Source: Gemmatimonadota bacterium (GTDB lineage Bacteria > Gemmatimonadota > Gemmatimonadetes > Gemmatimonadales > Gemmatimonadaceae). Taken from it: a DNA stretch of 33,724 nt. The DNA is taken from the NCBI GenBank assembly GCA_021324635.1, contig JAJPIS010000125.1:1-33724 (forward strand), given 5' to 3'. The notes below the pieces were generated by a model. It worked only from the letters and a program-made list of their open reading frames with translations, searched no databases and was not told where the DNA came from. Below, in pieces: positions 7,705-16,462 of the stretch; position 1 is the first letter of the stretch; every line of letters begins with the position of its first letter. Made by a program: the position numbers and the translations under genes.

Positions 7705-7952
7705 GCCTTCCCGCCGGTTCGGCTCGGCTCCGGCGGACGGCGGCCATCGCCGGGCCGCGGCAGGCACGCGCGCGCGGCGACCCCCCTTACTTTACGAGTG
7801 CGCGGCGGTCCGGAGCGGCCGCGCGGCTGGCCGACGGGCGCGAATCCGGCGGCCGCATGGCACGGCTGTGGCGCTGGTCAGCGAATGGCGCCGGAGCACC
7901 TGTGCCGCGCGTCGGGACTCGGACGCGCTTGCCGCTTGGCAGGGGGGGATCC

Positions 7953-8240
7953 ATGGAGATGCTGGAGCTCGAGGTCTTCAGCCAGGACCGGAACATGGCG
8001 GTCGTTCGCCTGCCCGGGCGCCGAACGCCGGGGTCGGTGGTGCCGGCGGACTCGCTCCGTCACCTGTGCTTCCTCGCCGAATCGATCCGGGACCGCGTGC
8101 GCGAGGATCACGACCGCGACCTGGGCGACGATGCCCAGGAGTTGTACGAGCTGCTCCTGGCCCGACTCCGGGCGTTCGAGGAAGCGACGCGCGATCTCAC
8201 CTACGCGCCGAGTGGCACGTTCCCGCGGTTCCCGGGGTGA
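7953..8240 (+). CDS. Small conserved protein, DUF6959-like
   Basis: Protein of 95 residues starting MEMLELEVFS. The stretch NMAVVRLPGRRTPGSVVPADS (about 12-32) resembles a family of small bacterial proteins of unknown function that I recall as DUF6959, characterised by AVxRLPGRxxPGxxxxxDSL. The C-terminal half is an acidic amphipathic helix region. AGGGGGGAT lies directly before the ATG at 7953 and selects this start; the frame is open upstream to 7857 but without conserved features. Its stop overlaps the next gene's GTG start by 4 nt, so translation of the two is probably coupled. No function is known. Confidence 0.7.
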   Translation: MEMLELEVFSQDRNMAVVRLPGRRTPGSVVPADSLRHLCFLAESIRDRVREDHDRDLGDDAQELYELLLARLRAFEEATRDLTYAPSGTFPRFPG

Positions 8241-9016
8241 CGGCGCGCGACGGCGCGCCCAGCCCGTTCGCGGACTGCTTTTCCGGGCTGGCGTCGACCT
8301 ACGCCGAGGCTCGGCCGGACTATCCGGCGGCCCTGTTCGACTACGTGGCCGGCCTGGTCGATCGTCGTGACCTGGCCTGGGACTGCGGGACGGGGAGCGG
8401 GCAGGCGGCCGTTGCGCTGGCCACGCGGTTTGGCCGGGTGATCGCGACCGACGCGAGCGCCGCCCAGATCGCCCATGCCCGGCCCGCGCCGGGTGTGGAG
8501 TACCGGGTGGCGCCGGCCGACGCCAGCGGCATCGCCCCGAGCACGGTCGACGTGGTGACGGTTGCCCAGGCGCTCCACTGGTTCGACCTCGATCGATTCT
8601 ACGCCGAGGTCCGCCGTGTGCTGCGCCCGGACGGCGCCCTCGCCGCCTGGTCGTATGGGGACCCCACGATCGTGGACGATCCGGCGCTCGACGCGTGCCT
8701 CCACCGCTTCAACACCGGCACCCTCGGCCCCTACTGGCCGACCAACCGCCGCGCGGTCGGTGAGGGGTACCGGCGCCTCCCCTTTCCATTCGCCGAGCGG
8801 CCCGCGCCGGCGATGGTGATCGAACGACACTGGTCGCTGCACGAGCTGGCCCAGTATCTCCGCTCCTGGTCGGCCCGCGCGCGCTACCTATCGATCCACG
8901 GCACCGATCCGGTGACCCCATTCGAGCTGGAGCTGGCGCGGAGCTGGCACGATCCCGCCGAGCGGCACCTGGTGCGCTGGCCGCTCACCATTCGTGCGGG
9001 TCACCTGAACGGCTGA
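8237..9016 (+). CDS. Class I SAM-dependent methyltransferase (Methyltransf_11 type)
   Basis: Cytoplasmic methyltransferase of 259 residues read from GTG at 8237. YAEARPDYPAALFDYV (about 18-33) is the N-terminal signature of the small trans-aconitate/Tam-like methyltransferase group. Motif I is AWDCGTGSGQAAVAL (about 42-56), motif II VIATDASAAQI, and VTVAQALHWFDLDRF (about 99-113) is the motif IV/post-I region of this group. The acceptor is unknown; the eukaryotic and yeast homologues include trans-aconitate methyltransferases, so a small carboxylate is one option. The GTG overlaps the upstream TGA (GTGA), implying translational coupling. Its 3' end overlaps the convergent SGNH hydrolase by 16 nt. 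Confidence 0.88.
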   Translation: MTARDGAPSPFADCFSGLASTYAEARPDYPAALFDYVAGLVDRRDLAWDCGTGSGQAAVALATRFGRVIATDASAAQIAHARPAPGVEYRVAPADASGIAPSTVDVVTVAQALHWFDLDRFYAEVRRVLRPDGALAAWSYGDPTIVDDPALDACLHRFNTGTLGPYWPTNRRAVGEGYRRLPFPFAERPAPAMVIERHWSLHELAQYLRSWSARARYLSIHGTDPVTPFELELARSWHDPAERHLVRWPLTIRAGHLNG

Positions 9017-9633
9017 GGGGGGTCTCGGCTACCGGGTTGGAGGACGACATCGGCGATCGCGTCGGCGAGCCTGGCGCTCCCCCTGGCCGAGGGCTCGATC
9101 TGGTTCGTGTAATCCTCGGGATCGGAGCACACGACCCGCAGGTCGAGGATCGGCAGCCGGGCCGCCCAGGCCGCACGGATGATGGCATCGTTGAAGACGG
9201 CGAGCGCGACCCCGGTGATCGACTGGAGCGAGGGATCGAAGTTGCCCTGGTAGATCGTGCACACCGTCGTCGGGAGCCGTCGCGCCCTCAGCCGCCGGAC
9301 CATCGCGCGATAGCGACGCTCGAAGCGCTCGGCGATCTGCGCGAGCTTCCAGAGCGCCTCACCCACCGATCCGACCCGCTCGGAGAGCAGCCCGCCCTCG
9401 CTGAGCGCATCGTTCCCCCCGGTGCTCACGACGAGCTGGGTGGCATCGGGGGGCACCTCCAGCAACTGGCGCGTGACTTCGTCGATCGTGCTCCCATCCT
9501 GCGCAAGGAGCGTGACGCGCCAGCCGTCGGGAAGCCGCGCCTGGAGCGCGTCTCGGGTGGCGCGTCCGGGCGGGACATAGCTCTGGTTGTCGAACACCGA
9601 GTCGCCGAGCAGCACGATGTGCCCCACGGACAT
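9001..9633 (-). CDS. SGNH/GDSL-type hydrolase
   Basis: Protein of 210 residues without an obvious signal peptide. Block I is IVLLGDSVFDN with nucleophile Ser12 near the N-terminus, and block III is VVSTGGND (Gly73, Asn74). The usual block V DxxH is replaced by DYTNQIEPSARGSARLA (about 174-190), where the catalytic-His position appears to be occupied by the Glu of IEPS. I recall this IEPSxxGG-type ending in other bacterial GDSL proteins, so it may be a subfamily feature and not a defect. Esterase or acyl-hydrolase activity is possible but uncertain. It converges on the methyltransferase and lies 43 bp downstream of a barrel protein gene on the same strand. Confidence 0.8.
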   Translation of the reverse strand: MSVGHIVLLGDSVFDNQSYVPPGRATRDALQARLPDGWRVTLLAQDGSTIDEVTRQLLEVPPDATQLVVSTGGNDALSEGGLLSERVGSVGEALWKLAQIAERFERRYRAMVRRLRARRLPTTVCTIYQGNFDPSLQSITGVALAVFNDAIIRAAWAARLPILDLRVVCSDPEDYTNQIEPSARGSARLADAIADVVLQPGSRDPPQPFR

Positions 9634-9676
9634 CGTGTGCTCGGCGGGCGGTGCGTCAGCCGAGCGTCGGCGGCTG

Positions 9677-10297
9677 TCAGCCGAGCGGGTAGCGGACGCC
9701 GAATTGGAAGGGGAAGAAGGGGGCGTTGCTCAGGCTTCCGGGGGCGGTGAGCGGCAGTTGGTACCGCAGCTCGAAGAAGACCTGGAGCGTGCTGATCGGG
9801 TAGCGGACGCCGCCACCGAAATTGATTCCGAGTCCGGTGCTGCCGGAGCCGCAGGTCACGGGGTTCCCGAAGGCGTCGAAGCCGCAGATGTCGGCCGTGA
9901 CCGAGACGTGGTAGAGCCCGAGCCCCGCGAGGGCGTAGACATTGAGCGGCGTTCCGGAGAGCGGGAAATCATACAGGCCGTCGGCATCGAAGCGGAGGAT
10001 CGTGGCGTGGCCGCCGCCGCCGCTCGCGCCGAAGTGCGTCCAGCCGACCTCACCGCGGAAGTAGAACGGCCCCGTGCCGACCGGGTGGTATTCCACCGCG
10101 CCCATGAGATCGATACCCGTATTCAACCCGTTGCCGAAGTTGCCGACCGGTACGGCGAATCCCACTGACCCATCGACCGCCCACTGTCCCGGGGCGAGGT
10201 GCGCGCTCGAGGCCGCGGGTTGTTGGGCGACCGCGGGACGAGCCAGCGCGAGTGCGCCCGCGGCGAGGACGAGAGCCATCGAGACGCTCGATTTCAT
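9677..10297 (-). CDS. Outer-membrane beta-barrel protein with signal peptide
   Basis: Protein of 206 residues. A clear signal peptide (MKSSVSMALVLAAGALALA, cleavage after AVAQ) is followed by alternating amphipathic strands and turns typical of small 8-stranded barrels (OmpA/OmpW-like or the OMP_b-brl class): WAVDGSVGFAVPVGNFG, FYFRGEVGWTHFG and INFGGGVRYPI. The last strand FFPFQFGVRYPLG is a plausible barrel C-terminal strand. Two cysteines (CGFDAFGNPVTC) probably form a loop disulfide. The start at 10297 has AGGAG 9 nt upstream (GGAGCAAGCACACATG); the frame remains open to 10384 but without signal character. Function unknown; possibly a structural or porin-like barrel. Confidence 0.75.
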   Translation of the reverse strand: MKSSVSMALVLAAGALALARPAVAQQPAASSAHLAPGQWAVDGSVGFAVPVGNFGNGLNTGIDLMGAVEYHPVGTGPFYFRGEVGWTHFGASGGGGHATILRFDADGLYDFPLSGTPLNVYALAGLGLYHVSVTADICGFDAFGNPVTCGSGSTGLGINFGGGVRYPISTLQVFFELRYQLPLTAPGSLSNAPFFPFQFGVRYPLG

Positions 10298-10576
10298 GTG
10301 TGCTTGCTCCTGTTCGGCGTGAAGTCGGCACGCGGTGAGGGTGGCGCCGCCCCGCGAGGTCACGGGTCGACGCCAGGGGAACACTGGTCACGATGCCCCC
10401 GCCCACTTGCACGAATGATGCGCGCGCGGCGGCCGAGCCCGGGGATCGGCGGCGTCGCGACGCGAATGGTATGCAATCCGAGGGGGCATTGTCGAGGCCG
10501 AGCCAGGGCAGCGCACCTTCCGGGCCGCCCGCGTGTCCGACGTGGTACGTCCCTCGACGATCGGTTACCATAGCGC

Positions 10577-13069
10577 GTGCGCCATCCCACCCCGAGCTCG
10601 CCACTGCGTCCTCCGTACCCCACCGTTCTCGCGCTTCTGGTCCTGGGCGCGGCCGGCGTTGCATCTGCCCAGGCCCCTGCCCCCGTTCGCGATTCCGCGG
10701 CCACCGATTCGGCGCCGGCCGTGGCGGGGGCCGCGACCTACGCCGGCCGGGACAATCGGGTCGACGTGCGGATCCCCCGGATGGAGGCCGACATCCCGGT
10801 CGACGGAGACCTTCGGGCGCCGGCCTGGCGTCGAGCTGCGGCCCTGACCGGCTTCTCCGAGTACCAGCCCATCGACGGCGTGCCGGCGCGGGACTCGACC
10901 CGCGTCCTCGTCTGGTATTCGCCGCGCGCGATCTATTTCGGTATCCAAGCGTTCGAGGCGCACGGCCCGGTGCACGCGACCCTCGCGAACCGGGACAAGA
11001 TCGACGCCGATGACAACATCATGCTCGTCCTCACCCCCTTCGTGCGCGGCCGACACGCGTTCGTCTTCGGCGTCAACCCGCTCGGGATCCAGGAGGATGG
11101 GACGATCACCGAGGGCGTGACGAACTCGGGGTTCGGCGCGACGAGCCAGACCGGACCCCCGCCGCTCGACCTGAGCGCCGATTTCGTGTACGAGTCCCGG
11201 GGGCATCTCACCCCGTGGGGGTACGAGGTCGAGGTCCGGATCCCGTTCCGGAGCATCAAGTACCAGGCGAAGGATCCGCAGGACTGGGGGCTCAACATCG
11301 TCCGCAGCGTCCAGCACGCCGGCGAGTTGGACACCTGGGTGCCGACGCGGCTCGCCGCGGTCTCGTTTCTCGCGCAGTCGGGCGTCCTCACTGGCCTCAC
11401 CGGGTTGGAGCGGGGTCGCGCCGTCGACCTCAACCCCATCATCACGCAGCGGGCGATCGGTGGCCCGGCGGTCGGACAGCCGGCCGGGTGGCACTACGGG
11501 GTCGAGCGCCCGCAGGCCGGGGGCAATGTCCGGTGGGGCATCACCAACAACCTCATCCTGGACGGGACGTTCCGTCCCGACTTCGCCGAGGTCGAGTCGG
11601 ACGCGACGCAACTGCGCTACGATCCGCGCCAGGCGATCCAGTATCCGGAGAAACGCCCCTTCTTTCTCGACGGCATCGAGCAATTCAACGTCCCCAACAA
11701 CGTCATCTACACCCGGCAGATCCTCGCGCCGATCGAAGCGACCAAGCTGACCGGAAAGGTCTCCAATCTCAACGTCGCGTATCTCGGCGCGCTCGATGAC
11801 GAAGGATCGCCGCGCGCCGGCGGCCTTGGCCATCCGATGTTCACCATCCTCCGTGTCCAGCACGACATCGGCGAGGCCTCGCAGATCGGCGCCGTGGCGA
11901 CCGACAAGGAGGCGGGCGGGTCGTACAACCGGGTCGGCGGGATCGACGCGCGGTTCACGTGGGACCGCATCTACTCGTTCGGCCTTCAGGGCGTCGCCAG
12001 CGAGACCCGCGCTCCGGCCCCGGTGCTGCTCGGCAGCCCGACCCCCGGGAAGCGGACGGGCGCCGGCCCGCTCTGGGAGGCGCGCTTCATTCGGGGCGGG
12101 CGGACGTTCGGGATGTTCTACGACCTCCAGGGCATCGATCCCGAGTACCAGCCGGACGCCGGGTTCATCGGCCGCGCGGGTGTCGTCAACCTGAACGTCG
12201 ATCACCGCTACACGTTCTATCTCCCGTCGGGATCGTTCCTCCAGGCGTTCAACGCCGACTTTCTGTTCGTCAACATCTGGCGCTACCGCGACTTCACCAA
12301 CGCCGGCGCGACCGAGGACCGGAAGTACCATTTCACCGGCGTGGCGACGCTCTTTGGCGGGTGGACGCTGACGGGCGGCATCTTTCTCGAGCACTTCGGC
12401 TACGACCCGTCGCTCTACGCCAACTACTACCTCGGCCACATCACCGGTCACGACACGACGTTCACCCATTATGTCGGGACGTCGACGATCCCCAACACCG
12501 ACTGTCTGGTCACGCTCCAATCGCCGCAGTTCGCGAAGTTCGACTTCCGGGTCAACTACGTCACCTGCCGCGACGAGAACTTCTTCGAGTGGGCCTCGGC
12601 CGACATCAGCAACACGTCCATCACGCTGGACTGGCGCCCCACGCCCCGCCTCCGCTCGCAGTTGACCTACAACGCGCAGTTCTACCACCGGCGGAGCGAC
12701 CACTCCCTGGTCGCCAACACGCGGATCCCCCGCCTCGACGTCGAGTATCAGCTCTCGCGCCCCATCTTCGTCCGCATCGTCGGCCAGTACGACGCGACCT
12801 ACCGGGACAACCTGCGCGACGCCTCGCGGACCGATCTGCCGATCTTCATCCGCGACCCGGTGACGGGCGCGTACGCGCGCGCGACCCGCTTCGCGAGCAA
12901 CCAGTTTCAGGCCCAGGCGCTCTTCGCCTACCAACCGATCCCCGGCACGGTGGCGTTCGTCGGCTACGGCAACAACCTCACGGAAGCGGACCCCTTCCGC
13001 CTGCTCACCCTCCGCCGGACGTCGGACAGCTTCTTCGTCAAGTTCAGTTACCTCGTGCGGATGCAATGA
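10577..13069 (+). CDS. DUF5916 outer-membrane protein with CBM9-like N-terminal domain (paralogue 1)
   Basis: Protein of 830 residues with a signal peptide (TVLALLVLGAAGVASAQ). The N-terminal domain (about 65-230) is carbohydrate-binding-family-9-like: ADIPVDGDLRAPAWRRA, VWYSPRAIYFGIQAFE and SIKYQAKDPQDWGLNIVR. The rest is DUF5916, with the hallmark YPEKRPFFLDGIEQFN (about 357-372) and a long series of amphipathic strands ending FFVKFSYLVRMQ, a typical outer-membrane barrel terminus. The role is not established; the architecture suggests surface binding or processing of a polymer. A TAG stop six bases upstream in frame means the start cannot be earlier than GTG 10577. No strong Shine-Dalgarno sequence is seen. 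The stop overlaps the ATG of the paralogue (ATGA). Confidence 0.88.
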   Translation: MRHPTPSSPLRPPYPTVLALLVLGAAGVASAQAPAPVRDSAATDSAPAVAGAATYAGRDNRVDVRIPRMEADIPVDGDLRAPAWRRAAALTGFSEYQPIDGVPARDSTRVLVWYSPRAIYFGIQAFEAHGPVHATLANRDKIDADDNIMLVLTPFVRGRHAFVFGVNPLGIQEDGTITEGVTNSGFGATSQTGPPPLDLSADFVYESRGHLTPWGYEVEVRIPFRSIKYQAKDPQDWGLNIVRSVQHAGELDTWVPTRLAAVSFLAQSGVLTGLTGLERGRAVDLNPIITQRAIGGPAVGQPAGWHYGVERPQAGGNVRWGITNNLILDGTFRPDFAEVESDATQLRYDPRQAIQYPEKRPFFLDGIEQFNVPNNVIYTRQILAPIEATKLTGKVSNLNVAYLGALDDEGSPRAGGLGHPMFTILRVQHDIGEASQIGAVATDKEAGGSYNRVGGIDARFTWDRIYSFGLQGVASETRAPAPVLLGSPTPGKRTGAGPLWEARFIRGGRTFGMFYDLQGIDPEYQPDAGFIGRAGVVNLNVDHRYTFYLPSGSFLQAFNADFLFVNIWRYRDFTNAGATEDRKYHFTGVATLFGGWTLTGGIFLEHFGYDPSLYANYYLGHITGHDTTFTHYVGTSTIPNTDCLVTLQSPQFAKFDFRVNYVTCRDENFFEWASADISNTSITLDWRPTPRLRSQLTYNAQFYHRRSDHSLVANTRIPRLDVEYQLSRPIFVRIVGQYDATYRDNLRDASRTDLPIFIRDPVTGAYARATRFASNQFQAQALFAYQPIPGTVAFVGYGNNLTEADPFRLLTLRRTSDSFFVKFSYLVRMQ

Positions 13070-15666
13070 TCGGTCTCCCTCCGCGGCCCGCTGTCCGCAT
13101 CCCGCCTCCCGCGCGCGTCGCGCGCATGCCGCGCCTCCTGGTGCTGGCCGCGCTGGCGGCCGCGCTCGCCGCGGTGAACATGGCGACGAGTGCCGCCGCG
13201 CAGACTCCGGCCGCGCCCGGACAGGGAACCGGCGGGACCGATAGCGTCCACGCCGGGACGCCGGCGACGGCCGCTCCCGTTCCCGCGCCCCCGCCGCCCC
13301 CCGAGCCGTCGGCGACCCGGAGCACGGAGGGTGGGATCTACAGCGGGCGCGAGCACCAGACGATGGTCCGCGTTCCGCGCCTGACGGCCGACGTGCCGGT
13401 CGATGGGACGCTCGACGCCCCCGCGTGGCAGCGCGCCGCGCGGCTCACCGGGTTCTCGGAGTACACTCCCGTCGATGGCGCGCCGGCCGAAGACTCGACG
13501 GATGTCCTCGTCTGGTATTCACCGCAAGCGATCTACTTCGGCATCCGCGCGTTCGAGGGGCACGGCACCGTGCACGCGACCCTCGCCAACCGCGACCAGA
13601 TCGACGGCGACGACAACGTGCAGCTCATCCTGACGCCGTTCCTGCACGGACGGCAGGGACTGGTCTTTGCCGTCAACCCGTTCGGCATCCAGGAGGACGG
13701 GACGATCACCGAGGGGGCGGCCACCGGCCAACAGTTCGGCGTCGCGACGCACGACCAGCGTCCACCGACGGATCGAAGTCCCGATTTCGTGTACGAGTCC
13801 AGGGGGCACCTCACGCCGTGGGGGTACGAGGTCGAGGTCCGGATCCCGTTCCGGAGCGTCAAGTACCAGGCGAAGGATCCGCAGGACTGGGGGCTCAACA
13901 TCATCCGCAAAGTCCAGCACTCGGGGCACGAGGACGCGTGGGCACCGACGCGGCTTGCCGCGTCGACCTTCCTCGGGCAGTCCGGTACGCTGGCCGGGCT
14001 CACGGGGCTCTCGCGCGGACTCGTGCTCGACCTCAACCCGTTCGCGACCCAGAAGGCCCTCGGCGGACCGGCCGTCGGCCAGACGCCGGGCTGGCACTAC
14101 GGGGTCGAGCGTCCGCAGCTCGGTGGCAACGTCCGTTGGGGGATCACGAACAATCTGCTGCTCAACGGGACGTACCGGCCGGACTTCGCCGAGGTGGAGA
14201 CCGACGCGACGCAAGTGCAGTTCGATCCCCGAAACTCGATCCAGTATCCCGAGAAGCGGCCGTTTTTCCTGGACGGATTGGAGCAATTCAACGTCCCGAA
14301 CAACATCATCTACACCCGGCAGATCATCTCGCCCCTCGTGGCGACGAAGCTGACCGGCAAGCTCTCCGACATGACGGTCGCCTACATGGCGGCCCAGGAC
14401 GATGAGGGGTCCCCGGCGCTGGGCGGCGGCGGGCACCCGATCTTCAACATCGTCCGCCTGCTGCGCGACGTCGGGCAGGGGTCGCAGGTCGGAGTCGTGG
14501 CCACCGACCGCGAGGCGTCGGGCACGTTCAACCGCGTGGGCGGCGTCGATGCGCGCTTCACGTTCGCCAACATCTACTCGCTCGCGCTTCAGGCGGTCGG
14601 CAGCAGCACGCGCCTCGCCGGCCCTGGCACGAACGGCATCGCGACGCGCGGCGTCCAGGGCGCCGGGCCCTTCTGGGAGGCGCACTTCGTCCGGGCGGGA
14701 CACACCTTCGGCGTCGACTACAACGCCACCGGGATCGACCCCGAGTTCGTCGCCGGGAGCGGGTTCATCTCCCGGGCCGGGATCGCGAATCTGAACCTCG
14801 ACCACCACGTCACGCTCTACGGGCCGCCCAACGCCTTCGTCGAGACCTTCACCGCCGACGTCGCCCTCATCCACACCTGGGTGTACCGGCATCTGACGGC
14901 CGCCGAGGCGCCCGAGGACCGGCGCTACCATCTCACGGGCACGGTGACCCTTCATGGCGGGTGGCAGCTTGGCGGCGCCGTCTACGCCGAGACCTACGGC
15001 TACGATCCGTCTCTCTACGCCAACTACGCGCTGGGCCACATCACGGCGCACGGCACGACGTTCACGCCGTTCGTCGGCCAGGCGATCATCCCCAACACCG
15101 ACTATGTCTTCGTCCTGACGACGCCGCAATTCTCGACCCTGTCGGCCTCGATCCTCTACATCTCGGGCCGCGACGAGAACTTCTTCGAGTGGGCGTCGGC
15201 CGACATCGGCAATACGGCCATCACGATCAACTGGCGGCCCACCGAGAAGGTGCGGTTGAACGCGACCTACAGCGGGAACTTCTACCACCGCCACAGTGAC
15301 GGCTCGCTGGTCGAGCGGCAGCTCATCCCGCGGCTGGTCGCCGAGTACCAGCTGTCGCGTCCGATCTTCTTCCGGCTCGTCGGGCAGTACGAGGCGACGC
15401 ATCAGGACAACCTGCGCGACGACTCACGGACCAATCTCCCGATCTTTTACCGGGACCCCTCGACGGGCACCTACACGCGTGCGACGGCGTTCACGACCAA
15501 CCAGTTCGGCGTCCAGGGGCTCTTCGCCTATCAGCCGGTCCCCGGCACGGTGGCGTTCGTCGGCTACGGCAACAATCTCACCGAGCCGGTCTCCTTCCAC
15601 TTCCTGACGCTCCGGCGGACGTCGGACAGCTTCTTCGTGAAGTTCAGCTACCTGTTTAGAATGTAG
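13066..15666 (+). CDS. DUF5916 outer-membrane protein with CBM9-like N-terminal domain (paralogue 2)
   Basis: Protein of 866 residues and the tandem paralogue of the preceding gene. It keeps the same order: signal sequence (MPRLLVLAALAAALAAV, cleavage near SAAAQ), a Pro/Ala-rich linker, a CBM9-like domain starting ADVPVDGTLDAPAWQRA, the DUF5916 motif YPEKRPFFLDGLEQFN, and a barrel ending FFVKFSYLFRM. Long runs of protein and DNA are almost identical to paralogue 1 (for example around 11215-11270 and 13815-13870), while the N-terminal linker and extracellular-loop-like segments differ. I chose the ATG at 13066 because of the 4-nt overlap with the upstream stop; 13126 is a reasonable alternative that begins exactly at the signal peptide. 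Confidence 0.88.
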   Translation: MIGLPPRPAVRIPPPARVARMPRLLVLAALAAALAAVNMATSAAAQTPAAPGQGTGGTDSVHAGTPATAAPVPAPPPPPEPSATRSTEGGIYSGREHQTMVRVPRLTADVPVDGTLDAPAWQRAARLTGFSEYTPVDGAPAEDSTDVLVWYSPQAIYFGIRAFEGHGTVHATLANRDQIDGDDNVQLILTPFLHGRQGLVFAVNPFGIQEDGTITEGAATGQQFGVATHDQRPPTDRSPDFVYESRGHLTPWGYEVEVRIPFRSVKYQAKDPQDWGLNIIRKVQHSGHEDAWAPTRLAASTFLGQSGTLAGLTGLSRGLVLDLNPFATQKALGGPAVGQTPGWHYGVERPQLGGNVRWGITNNLLLNGTYRPDFAEVETDATQVQFDPRNSIQYPEKRPFFLDGLEQFNVPNNIIYTRQIISPLVATKLTGKLSDMTVAYMAAQDDEGSPALGGGGHPIFNIVRLLRDVGQGSQVGVVATDREASGTFNRVGGVDARFTFANIYSLALQAVGSSTRLAGPGTNGIATRGVQGAGPFWEAHFVRAGHTFGVDYNATGIDPEFVAGSGFISRAGIANLNLDHHVTLYGPPNAFVETFTADVALIHTWVYRHLTAAEAPEDRRYHLTGTVTLHGGWQLGGAVYAETYGYDPSLYANYALGHITAHGTTFTPFVGQAIIPNTDYVFVLTTPQFSTLSASILYISGRDENFFEWASADIGNTAITINWRPTEKVRLNATYSGNFYHRHSDGSLVERQLIPRLVAEYQLSRPIFFRLVGQYEATHQDNLRDDSRTNLPIFYRDPSTGTYTRATAFTTNQFGVQGLFAYQPVPGTVAFVGYGNNLTEPVSFHFLTLRRTSDSFFVKFSYLFRM

Positions 15667-15701
15667 GGACCCAGATCTCTCGCCTTCCGTCCCGGACTCG
15701 C

Positions 15702-16382
15702 ATGGACGCACCCCCTGACACGCCCGCCGCTTTCGGTCCGACGCCCCGCACCAAGGTCAAGCGGTATCCGGATCGCGGCGCGTACGACCGCGAGGTCGTG
15801 TATAGCATCCTCGATGCGGGGCTCATCTGCCACGTCGGGTACGTGATCGAGGGCCAACCGTTCGTCACGCCGACGGCCTACTGGCGCGAGGGGGACCTGT
15901 TGTACTGGCATGGCTCGGCCGCCAGTCGCATGCTGCGCACGGTCGGCGAGGGCGTACCGGTCTGCGTCACGGTCACGCATGTCGATGGGATCGTGTTGGC
16001 GCGCTCCTGGTTCGACAACTCGATGAACTACCGATCGGTGATGGCGTTCGGGCGCGCCGAGCCGGTGCAGGATGCGGAGGAGAAGCGGCGCGTGCTGGCG
16101 GCCTTCACCGACCGCGTCGCCCCGGGGCGCACGGCAGAGACGCGGCCGCCGACGGAGCAGGAGCTCAAGGCGACGTTCGTCATGCGCATGCGGCTCGCCG
16201 AGGTGTCGGCCAAGGTCCGGACCGGGCCACCCCGCGATGAGGAGGCCGACTACGCGCTTCCCTGCTGGGCGGGTGTCGTGCCGATCCGGCTCGTGCTGGA
16301 CGAGCCTCAGGCGGACCCCCTCCTGCCACCCGGTGTACCGGTGTCGTCAGCCGTCCGGGCCATCCGGCTCGGCACACCGTAG
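15702..16382 (+). CDS. PNPOx-fold flavin-binding protein (pyridoxamine 5'-phosphate oxidase family)
   Basis: Cytoplasmic protein of 226 residues. The N-terminal KRYPDRGAYDREVVYSILDAG (about 21-41) and VTPTAYWREGDLLYWHGS (about 56-73) match the split-barrel flavin-binding family (Pyridox_ox_2, NimA-related), and SWFDNSMNYRSVMAFGRA (about 105-122) matches the conserved HHSMNYRSVxxxG region. Members bind FMN or related flavins; some reduce nitro-compounds, and most have no assigned substrate. The ATG follows the DUF5916 stop by 35 bp, so read-through is possible, but no functional link is apparent. No clear Shine-Dalgarno sequence was found. Confidence 0.85.
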   Translation: MDAPPDTPAAFGPTPRTKVKRYPDRGAYDREVVYSILDAGLICHVGYVIEGQPFVTPTAYWREGDLLYWHGSAASRMLRTVGEGVPVCVTVTHVDGIVLARSWFDNSMNYRSVMAFGRAEPVQDAEEKRRVLAAFTDRVAPGRTAETRPPTEQELKATFVMRMRLAEVSAKVRTGPPRDEEADYALPCWAGVVPIRLVLDEPQADPLLPPGVPVSSAVRAIRLGTP

Positions 16383-16462
16383 GGGCGGCGCATGAGGGCG
16401 ACGTCACCGGGCCGGACACCACGCGCGACAACGGGACTGCGCACGGCACGAGGGAGCGAACC

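Noticed and set aside
10565-13066. 833-residue minus-strand ORF antisense to the first DUF5916 gene
   Set aside because: Arg/Val/Asp-rich shadow frame of a GC-rich gene with no domain, while the plus strand encodes an intact recognisable protein. The same reasoning excludes 13519-15402 (minus) and 27599-30553 (plus).
11959-15666. 1235-residue ORF covering the second DUF5916 gene with a long N-terminal extension
   Set aside because: The first ~370 residues are an out-of-frame reading of the first DUF5916 gene; the signal peptide shows the true start at 13066 or 13126.
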